A stretch of DNA of 64,000 nucleotides, taken from contig NZ_JAEKIS010000020.1 in the NCBI RefSeq assembly GCF_017311415.1, positions 1-64,000 on the forward strand, given 5' to 3'. Every line of letters starts with the position of its first letter. Within the stretch, counting starts at the first letter, position 1. Shown here piece after piece: positions 58,195-64,000 of this stretch. The notes beneath the pieces were generated by a model. The model was not told the DNA's origin and ran no database searches. It was given only the letters and a program-made list of their open reading frames with translations. The position numbers and the translations under genes were made by a program. The DNA is from Salipiger abyssi (GTDB lineage: Bacteria > Pseudomonadota > Alphaproteobacteria > Rhodobacterales > Rhodobacteraceae).

Positions 58195-58232
58195 GCCCCC
58201 CGATGGCCGTCGCGCTGCCGGGGGGCTTTTTT
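58195..58232 (+). terminator. Rho-independent terminator after the YceI gene
   Basis: GCCCCCCG and CGGGGGGC form an eight-base-pair stem with a 16-base loop, followed by six T. It lies about 110 bases after the stop. Confidence 0.88.
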
Positions 58233-58252
58233 GCCTCCCGCCCCGCCTGGGC

Positions 58253-58924
58253 TCAACGCCGGCGGTCGCGGTAATCCGACAGCCGCTTGCCCGGCTCGTC
58301 GACGAAAAGCCCCGGCAGCGGCGTGAGCTGGGTCACCCGGTCGATGCGGAAATGGTCGAACGCGCCCCGCGTCTCGTTCCAGGCGGTGCAGGTCCAGACC
58401 CGGCCCCAATAGTCGATCTCCAGCGGGCGGATCTCCTGCTCGCCGTCGCGCCCCTTTAGCGTCACGCGCAGCTTTTGCCGGGCGCGGATTGCGGCGCGAA
58501 ACACCGGCATGTGGCGAAACCCCTGCGCCGCCTCGCGATAGGCGGCGCCGGCAAAGCCAAAGCTCGCGGGCTCGGGACTGGCCTCCTCCGGCAGCACCGC
58601 GTCGATCTTGGCCGAGAGACTCTCTGCCGCCTCCGCCAGCTCCGGCAGCTCGCCGGCGCCCGCACCCACGGCGGCCAGCCCCAGATGCAGCACCTCCAGC
58701 TCGGTCTCCGTCAGGTTCAGCGGCGGCAGGGTGATGCTGGCCTCCGCCGCATAGCCCCGTCCGCGCGTGCCCGTCACCGGCACGCCCGAGGCGGCGAGCG
58801 TGCCCATGTCGCGATAGATCGTGCGCACCGAGACGCCGAATGCCTCCGCCAGCGCTTCCGCCGTGTGCAGCCGGCCATCCTTGAGCCGCTGGAGCAGGGC
58901 AAAGAGACGGTCGGATTTCCTCAT
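58253..58924 (-). CDS. YafY-type HTH-WYL regulator
   Basis: A 223-residue regulator. A DeoR/HTH_11 head (MRKSDRLFALLQRLKDGRLHT, HTH about 22-45 with RTIYRDMGTL) precedes a WYL-like domain (about 140-215) with IRPLEIDYWGRVWTCTAWNETRGAFDHFRIDRV. Such proteins sense nucleotides or ligands and often repress neighbours. The ATG at 58924 marks the head; the extension upstream is antisense. It is divergent from tatA. Confidence 0.9.
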   Translation of the reverse strand: MRKSDRLFALLQRLKDGRLHTAEALAEAFGVSVRTIYRDMGTLAASGVPVTGTRGRGYAAEASITLPPLNLTETELEVLHLGLAAVGAGAGELPELAEAAESLSAKIDAVLPEEASPEPASFGFAGAAYREAAQGFRHMPVFRAAIRARQKLRVTLKGRDGEQEIRPLEIDYWGRVWTCTAWNETRGAFDHFRIDRVTQLTPLPGLFVDEPGKRLSDYRDRRR

Positions 58925-59134
58925 GCGATTCGGCGCCTTGCTGCTGCGGATCGGGATACGCGGGGCACTCTCGGGCAACTGACAGAATAATGTCAACAAA
59001 GCGGTCGAAATATCCCGCCGCGACCGCCCGCCGATGCGGTTGGCCGCTTTTCGCGCCCCGGGAAAGCGCCTAGAGAAAGACAGGAGACGTTCAACGCCGG
59101 GCGCCAGGGCGCGCCCGCGAGATGGAGAAGAGAC

Positions 59135-59350
59135 ATGCTCAACAATATCGGCCTTCCCGGCCTTCTGCTGATCGCCGTCGTGGTGCTGGTGCTGTTCGGC
59201 CGCGGCAAGATTTCCAACCTCATGGGCGAGGTCGGCAAGGGCATCACCGCCTTCAAGAAGGGCGTGAACGAGGGCGGCAAGGAACTCGAGGACGCCAAGG
59301 CCGACGAGGCCAAGGACGTGACCCCGGAAGACGAGAAAGACAAGGCGTAA
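59135..59350 (+). CDS. tatA: Twin-arginine translocase subunit TatA
   Basis: A 71-residue protein with one short helix ([20 protein letters not shown]), the FGRGKI hinge and an amphipathic helix [19 protein letters not shown]. It forms the pore of the Tat export system for folded proteins. It begins tatABC, three bases before tatB. Confidence 0.97.
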   Translation: MLNNIGLPGLLLIAVVVLVLFGRGKISNLMGEVGKGITAFKKGVNEGGKELEDAKADEAKDVTPEDEKDKA

Positions 59351-59353
59351 GCC

Positions 59354-59836
59354 ATGTTCGATCTGGGCTGGTCGGAGCTTATGGTCATCGGCATTGTGGC
59401 GCTGATCGTCGTCGGGCCGAAAGACCTGCCGATGCTCTTCCGCAATGTGGGCCGCTTCATGGGCAAGGCGCGCGGCATGGCGCGCGAGTTTTCGCGCGCG
59501 ATGAACGACGCGGCCGACGAGAGCGGCATGCGCGATGTCGCCAAGACCTTCAAAAGCGCCACGAATCCGGTGGGCACGGCCTTTGACGGGGTCAAGGATG
59601 CGGCTCGCGCGATGACCGATCCGACGCCCGAGCGCAAGGATACGGGCCTCAAGGAAGACCCCGGCGCGCTCGATGCCGAGCGCTCGGACGCCAAGCGCCG
59701 GATCGAGGCGAGCGCTGCGCGCTCTGCGGCGGACCGGCAAAAGCGCGAGGCGGAGCAGGCGGCAAAACGTGCCGAGGAAGCCGCCACAAAGGCCGCCGAG
59801 CTGGAAGCGGCGCTGAAAAAAGACGGTGAGGCATGA
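59354..59836 (+). CDS. tatB: Twin-arginine translocase subunit TatB
   Basis: A 160-residue protein: MFDLGWSELMVIGIVALIVVGPKDLPMLFR at the start, an amphipathic helix and a long charged tail. Its stop overlaps tatC by four bases. TatB and TatC receive twin-arginine signal peptides such as that of the binding protein at 45844. Confidence 0.96.
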   Translation: MFDLGWSELMVIGIVALIVVGPKDLPMLFRNVGRFMGKARGMAREFSRAMNDAADESGMRDVAKTFKSATNPVGTAFDGVKDAARAMTDPTPERKDTGLKEDPGALDAERSDAKRRIEASAARSAADRQKREAEQAAKRAEEAATKAAELEAALKKDGEA

Positions 59837-60819
59837 GCCAGGCAGAAAATGACGAGATCGAAGACAGCTCGGCCCCGCTGATCGAACATCTGGCCGAGCT
59901 GCGCACGCGGCTCATCCGCTCGGTGATCGCCTTCATCATCGGCATCGTGTTGGCGTTCACGGTCGCCGAGCCGATCCTGCAATTCCTGCTGGGGCCAATC
60001 GAGGCGACCCTGCGCGAGCTCGGCGACCCGTCGCCGACGATGCAGTACACCTCGCCGCAGGAATATCTCTTTACGCTGTTCCGGATCTCGATGGTCTTCG
60101 GCTTCGCGCTGGCCTTCCCGGTGATCTCCTACCAGCTCTGGCGCTTCGTGGCGCCGGGGCTCTACAAGTCCGAGAAGGGCGCGTTTCTGCCCTTCCTGAT
60201 CGCCTCGCCGGTGATGTTCCTGCTGGGCGCGAGCTTTGCGCATTTCGTGGTGACACCGCTCGCCATGGCGTTCTTCCTCGGCTTTGCCGATGTGTCGTCG
60301 ATCTTTGCCAACCTGCTCTCGACGGCGGCGGATCGGGTGAGCGACGGCGTCGCCGGTGTCGCGGCCTCCGAACCCGCCATGGTGCCCGAGACCAGCGAGG
60401 GCATCCGCATCACCTTCTTCGGCAAGGTGAACGAGAGCCTCGACATCACGCTGAAATTCATCATCGCCTTCGGCCTCTGCTTCCAGCTGCCGGTGCTGCT
60501 CACGCTGATGGGCAAGGCCGGGCTGGTGACCTCCGAGGGGCTCGGCTCGGTGCGTAAATACGCCGTGGTGGCGATCCTGGTGCTGGCCGCGCTGGTCACC
60601 CCGCCAGATGTCACCACCCAGGCGATCCTGTTCACCGTGGTCTACGGGCTCTACGAGATTTCGATCTTCCTTGTCCGCCTGGTCGAGAAGAAGCGCGAGA
60701 AGGAGCTGAAAGAGCAGGGGCTGTGGTTCGAGGACGAGCCGGACACCGAGAACGATCCGATGTTCAAGGAGTTCGACGAGGATGACGGCGAACCGGACGA
60801 CGAGGACAAGACCAAGTGA
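59833..60819 (+). CDS. tatC: Twin-arginine translocase subunit TatC
   Basis: A 328-residue inner-membrane protein with six helices. The first loop LIEHLAELRTRLIRS and the FRISMVFGFALAFPVISYQLWRFVAPGLY block are TatC signatures. It carries an extended periplasmic loop (about 160-200) and a long acidic cytoplasmic tail. Its stop overlaps the DUF815 gene (GTGA). Confidence 0.97.
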   Translation: MSQAENDEIEDSSAPLIEHLAELRTRLIRSVIAFIIGIVLAFTVAEPILQFLLGPIEATLRELGDPSPTMQYTSPQEYLFTLFRISMVFGFALAFPVISYQLWRFVAPGLYKSEKGAFLPFLIASPVMFLLGASFAHFVVTPLAMAFFLGFADVSSIFANLLSTAADRVSDGVAGVAASEPAMVPETSEGIRITFFGKVNESLDITLKFIIAFGLCFQLPVLLTLMGKAGLVTSEGLGSVRKYAVVAILVLAALVTPPDVTTQAILFTVVYGLYEISIFLVRLVEKKREKELKEQGLWFEDEPDTENDPMFKEFDEDDGEPDDEDKTK

Positions 60820-61658
60820 GCAAATCCGCCCTCAAACGCATCGCGGCGGCGCTGGAGCGTATGGCTCCGGCGCCGCTCGCCGCTCCCGATTTCGACGCCG
60901 CCGAGGCCTTTGTCTGGCATGTCGATCCCGACCGGCTGCAACCGGTGGAGCAGGTCAACCGCGTGCCGCTGCGGCTGCTGCTGGGAATCGACCGCACCCG
61001 CGACACGCTGTTGCAGAACACCGCCCAGTTCGCCCGTGGCATGCCCGCGAACAACGCCCTGCTCTGGGGCGCGCGGGGGATGGGAAAGTCAAGCCTTGTC
61101 AAGGCGGTATGCGCCGAAATTCGTGCGCAAGGTGAAGATATGAAGCTGGTTGAGCTGCAACGTGAGGATCTGGGCTCGGTGGCGCGGCTGCTGACCCTGC
61201 TGCGTGCCTCCGACAAGCGGTTTGTGCTGTTCTGCGACGACCTGTCGTTTTCCCATGACGATCAGCATTACAAGAGCTTGAAGGCCGTTCTTGATGGAGG
61301 GATCGAAGGCCGGCCGGACAATGTCCTGTTCTACGCCACCTCCAATCGCCGCCATCTGATGCCGCGCGACATGATCGAGAACGAACGCAGCTCGGCGATC
61401 AACCCGTCCGAGGCGGTCGAGGAGAAGGTTTCGCTCTCCGACCGGTTCGGGCTCTGGCTGGGCTTCCACCCCTGTTCGCAGGACGAATATCTCGCGATGA
61501 TCCGGGGCTATTGCGCCGCCTATGGCGTCACGGTGGAAGAAGACGAGCTGCGCGCCGAGGCCATCGAATGGCAGGCAACCCGCGGCGCGCGCTCCGGCCG
61601 TGTCGCCTGGCAGTTCTTTACCGATCTGGCGGGCCGCAGGGGCGTGGCACTGGGGTAG
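60816..61658 (+). CDS. DUF815 family ATPase
   Basis: A 280-residue P-loop protein. Walker A GARGMGKSSLVKA (about 84-95) and LFCDDLSF for Walker B are clear, and VLFYATSNRRHLMPRDMIEN is typical of DUF815 AAA-like ATPases. Function is unknown. It starts from GTG overlapping the tatC stop. Confidence 0.92.
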   Translation: MSKSALKRIAAALERMAPAPLAAPDFDAAEAFVWHVDPDRLQPVEQVNRVPLRLLLGIDRTRDTLLQNTAQFARGMPANNALLWGARGMGKSSLVKAVCAEIRAQGEDMKLVELQREDLGSVARLLTLLRASDKRFVLFCDDLSFSHDDQHYKSLKAVLDGGIEGRPDNVLFYATSNRRHLMPRDMIENERSSAINPSEAVEEKVSLSDRFGLWLGFHPCSQDEYLAMIRGYCAAYGVTVEEDELRAEAIEWQATRGARSGRVAWQFFTDLAGRRGVALG

Positions 61659-61691
61659 CCCCGCCGCGCTGCCTCTCCAGACGGCGCATAT

Positions 61692-61785
61692 GAGCAGTTG
61701 AAGAAAGACGAAAGCGCCTCCGGGAGCGCCCCTGATCCTTCATCTTTCTGAAAATACTCAAAAAAATCCGGCCACCGGAGCCGGA
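61692..61785. repeat. Inverted repeat pair and terminator between convergent genes
   Basis: A copy of the GAGTATTT/AGAAAGATGAAG-type repeat (61692-61714) faces an inverted copy (61738-61759), so the segment can fold back on itself. On the minus strand, TCCGGC and GCCGGA then pair and are followed by seven T (61760-61785): a terminator for the NlpD-like gene. The same repeat lies at 12032-12053. Confidence 0.7.
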
Positions 61786-61816
61786 CATTCCTTGATGGGG
61801 TACGCGCCGAGCGAGG

Positions 61817-63031
61817 TCAGCGCAGATAGGTCATCGGGTCGACGCTGTCGAAGCCCTTGCGCACCTCGAAATGCAGGAAGCTCGGGTCGCCCGCGCGCAC
61901 CTTGCCGATGCTCTGGCCACGGCTCACCGCATCGCCCTTCTGGACGCTGAGCTGATCCACATGGGTGTAGATCGACAGCACCTCGTCGGGATGGCGGATC
62001 ACCAGGATCTGCACATTGTCGGTATTGGTGGTGATCGCCGCCACGGTGCCGCTGGCGGCGGCTTTGACGGCGGTGCCGGCAGAGGCGGAAATATCGATCC
62101 CCTCGTTCTTGCCCTTGGCATATTCACGGATGATGCTGCCGTTGACCGGCATCGACATCTTTGCCGAAGAGCTGCCGCTTGGCGCGCTCTGGCTCTGGCC
62201 GATATTGGCCACAGGCTTCGCGTTGCTTGTCGCTGCGGCGGCGGCGCTTTCGGCCACCGAGGGCTCGTCTTTCGGCAGCGGCTGCGACGCAGAGGGCGGC
62301 TCGGGCGTCTGCGAGCCGGCGCCCGGCGGCGGTGTGACCGCGGCTTCACTGGAGCTTGCGGCGGGCTTTTCCACCACCGGAATCAGCAGATACTGGCCTT
62401 CGCGCAGGGAATAATCGCTGTCGAGCGCGTTCCAGTCCGCCAGCGCGCGCGGGGTGATATTGTAGAGCCGCGCGATTGTATAGGCGGTCTCGCCGCGCGC
62501 CACCTTGTGGCGGATCGGCTCGACGCCGTTCTGCATGCGCACCTCTGGCTGCGGTTGCTGCGTTTGGGCGGGGGCGGTCGCCGGGGCGCTGTCGATGGCG
62601 TTGCCGGCGAGCGTGGTGATATCGACCTCGGCTGCCGGACGGATCGGGCCGGTGGTCGCGGCGCCGGTGGCGGGCGAGGGTTCCGAGACCCGGCGGGGCA
62701 GGGCAATGATCTCTCCGGCGCGCAGACGGTCGTCGGGCTGGATGCCGTTGTAACGGGCAAGCTCGCCGGCGGGCAGGCCGATGCGATTGGCCAGATCGGT
62801 CGCGGTATCGCCGCGCCGGGCCACCGCGACCTGATAATTCGGATAGGAGATGATGCCGCGATCGTCGGGCTGGGGCCGGTCCGCCACCGCCGCCAGTGCC
62901 GCCTGGCTGGTGTCGACCTGGCCGCCCATCCGGCCGCGCATGTCATAGTCGAACGGTCCCGAGCAGGCGCCGAGCGCGGCGGCAAAGGCCAGCGGCGCGC
63001 CAAAGCGAAGGGGGAGGGATCTGCTGTCCAT
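61817..63031 (-). CDS. nlpD: NlpD-like LysM/M23 lipoprotein with degenerate active site
   Basis: A 404-residue lipoprotein with lipobox LGAC (C23). Two LysM domains lie at about 66-112 and 173-217, a Pro/Ser/Ala-rich linker follows, and an M23 domain is at about 305-400. Its zinc site is broken: the usual HxGID reads NEGID and the HLHFE reads FLHFE, though YTH remains. E. coli NlpD is likewise inactive and activates the amidase AmiC at the septum, so this protein is probably an activator, not an enzyme. ATG 63031 is chosen over 63160. It follows pcm on the minus strand. Confidence 0.9.
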   Translation of the reverse strand: MDSRSLPLRFGAPLAFAAALGACSGPFDYDMRGRMGGQVDTSQAALAAVADRPQPDDRGIISYPNYQVAVARRGDTATDLANRIGLPAGELARYNGIQPDDRLRAGEIIALPRRVSEPSPATGAATTGPIRPAAEVDITTLAGNAIDSAPATAPAQTQQPQPEVRMQNGVEPIRHKVARGETAYTIARLYNITPRALADWNALDSDYSLREGQYLLIPVVEKPAASSSEAAVTPPPGAGSQTPEPPSASQPLPKDEPSVAESAAAAATSNAKPVANIGQSQSAPSGSSSAKMSMPVNGSIIREYAKGKNEGIDISASAGTAVKAAASGTVAAITTNTDNVQILVIRHPDEVLSIYTHVDQLSVQKGDAVSRGQSIGKVRAGDPSFLHFEVRKGFDSVDPMTYLR

Positions 63032-63092
63032 CTCGATATCCTCAGATGCGCCCCTTGTCTCCGGGACGTCACGTAAAACAACGCCGGCGGCT

Positions 63093-63737
63093 CTAGCTGT
63101 CCTTGGCCAGACCTTCCACCAGCGGTACGAAGCGCACGGGGCGCAGCTCATCGTAGTCATAGCCCTCTTCCGTGCGCGTGACGCGGATGAGATGCTGAAC
63201 GGCGTCAGACTGCCCTACCGGCAGCACCATAATACCGCCAATCCGCAGCTGGGCCAAGAGCGGGCTGGGCGGATCCTCGGCGGCGGCGGTGACCAGAATC
63301 CGGTCGAACGGCGCCTGATCGGGCAGGCCGAAGCTGCCATCGGCGGTGAAGGCGGTGATATTGGCCAGATCCAGCGCTTCGAACACGGCGCGCGCCTCGG
63401 CGACCAGCCGGCGGTGGCGGTCGACGGTATAGACGCGGCGGGCGAGCTGGCTGAGGATCGCCGCCTGATAGCCCGAGCCGGTGCCGATCTCGAGAACCTT
63501 CTCGCGCCCGCTCAGTTTCAGCGCCTGGGTCATCAGGCCCACCACCGAGGGTTGCGAGATGGTCTGGCCGCAGGGGATCGGCAGCGGCATGTCCTCATAG
63601 GCGCGTTCGGTGAAATAGCCTTTGACGAAGGCGCCGCGGTCGATCTTTTCCATCGCCTGGAGCACAGGCCGCTCGGTCACCCCGTGCGAGCGGAGCGCGA
63701 AGAGGAACTGCATCTTGGCGTCGGCGTCAAAGCTCAT
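63093..63737 (-). CDS. pcm: Protein-L-isoaspartate O-methyltransferase
   Basis: A 214-residue SAM-dependent enzyme that repairs isoaspartyl residues. [22 protein letters not shown] is the isoaspartate pocket and [15 protein letters not shown] the SAM motif; GGIMVLPVG is a later block. It overlaps surE by four bases and precedes the NlpD-like gene, the common surE-pcm-nlpD order. Confidence 0.96.
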   Translation of the reverse strand: MSFDADAKMQFLFALRSHGVTERPVLQAMEKIDRGAFVKGYFTERAYEDMPLPIPCGQTISQPSVVGLMTQALKLSGREKVLEIGTGSGYQAAILSQLARRVYTVDRHRRLVAEARAVFEALDLANITAFTADGSFGLPDQAPFDRILVTAAAEDPPSPLLAQLRIGGIMVLPVGQSDAVQHLIRVTRTEEGYDYDELRPVRFVPLVEGLAKDS

Positions 63738-64000
63738 GCGAAGCTGTCCTTCAGCGCGGACAGGGTGTCATGGGCAGTGAAATCCGCACGCATCGGCGTC
63801 ACCGAGATATGGCCGGCGAGATTGACATCGGCATCGCTGCCGGCGGAGGCCTCGGCGCGCTGGTCGCCGCCACGGATCCACAGGAAGCGGCGGCCCGAGG
63901 GCGACAGGTGCGGTTCGGTGGTAAAGCTCGTGCCCTGGCGCTTGCCCTGCGGCACGAGGAGGGTTTCCTGCACGCGGTCGGCGGGGACGGGCGGGAAATT
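63734..64000 (-). CDS. surE: 5'-nucleotidase SurE, C-terminal end (cut by window edge)
   Basis: Eighty-eight codons remain of the surE gene, starting within [21 protein letters not shown] and ending in [22 protein letters not shown], the SurE C terminus. SurE is a survival-related nucleoside 5'-monophosphate phosphatase. The start and the catalytic N half lie outside the window. Confidence 0.9.
   Translation of the reverse strand, partial: NFPPVPADRVQETLLVPQGKRQGTSFTTEPHLSPSGRRFLWIRGGDQRAEASAGSDADVNLAGHISVTPMRADFTAHDTLSALKDSFA

Overview
The window is GC-rich, densely packed bacterial DNA that reads as a Rhodobacteraceae (Roseobacter-group, Alphaproteobacteria) chromosome. This rests on an alphaproteobacterial F1-ATPase zeta inhibitor subunit beside purCSQ, a DctB/DctD pair, a DUF2852 protein, an L9 protein with a long acidic tail, and the gene order tatABC - ATPase - surE/pcm/nlpD. 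No sequence search was possible, so the genus is not called.

Bases 1-8062 are an accessory region. They are more AT-rich in places, sparsely coding, and end exactly at the 3' end of a tRNA-Asn gene, the usual integration face for genomic islands. The region carries a 5'-truncated E1-like (ThiF/Cap2-type) ubiquitin-activating protein, an HNH nuclease fused to a GHKL ATPase-like domain, a SIR2-domain protein (the NADase class used in phage defence), a degenerate HNH-like protein behind a long inverted-repeat region, and a small conserved-looking protein. The HNH-GHKL and SIR2 genes are the best candidates here for an undescribed defence unit.

From 8.2 kb the window is core chromosome. 8.2-16.4 kb: metallo-beta-lactamase-fold hydrolase, EnvZ-like kinase, ATPase zeta subunit, purC-purS-purQ, dctB-dctD (with a DctD that lacks the sigma-54 contact loop). 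16.9-25.5 kb: DEAD-box helicase, two overlapping glycosyltransferase genes, tgt, an old-yellow-enzyme gene and a membrane-protein pair. 25.8-31.3 kb: lon, then an XRE-cupin regulator with two palindromes in front of kbl-tdh, whose Tdh has lost all four structural-zinc cysteines. 31.4-35.3 kb: a paraquat-inducible (PqiA-PqiA-PqiB-PqiC) MCE lipid-transport operon. 35.4-38.7 kb: bpt, RDD protein, DUF2852 protein with two upstream palindromes, and an endonuclease/phosphatase-family enzyme.

39.2-49.9 kb is one co-directional cluster, divergent from an Lrp-type regulator: PLP enzyme, MFS transporter, flavin monooxygenase, two carboxymuconolactone-decarboxylase/AhpD-like proteins, an opine-dehydrogenase-like enzyme and a four-gene polyamine/opine-type ABC importer. 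It looks like a complete uptake-plus-catabolism pathway for an unidentified nitrogen compound. 49.9-64 kb: SbcCD-like nuclease pair, tRNA-Gly, trigger factor, rpsF-rpsR-rplI, YceI protein, YafY regulator, tatABC, a DUF815 ATPase, a catalytically degenerate NlpD-like protein, pcm and the 3' end of surE. Several dispersed repeats sit between genes (two identical 28-bp copies and a GAGTATTT/AGAAAGATGAAG family).
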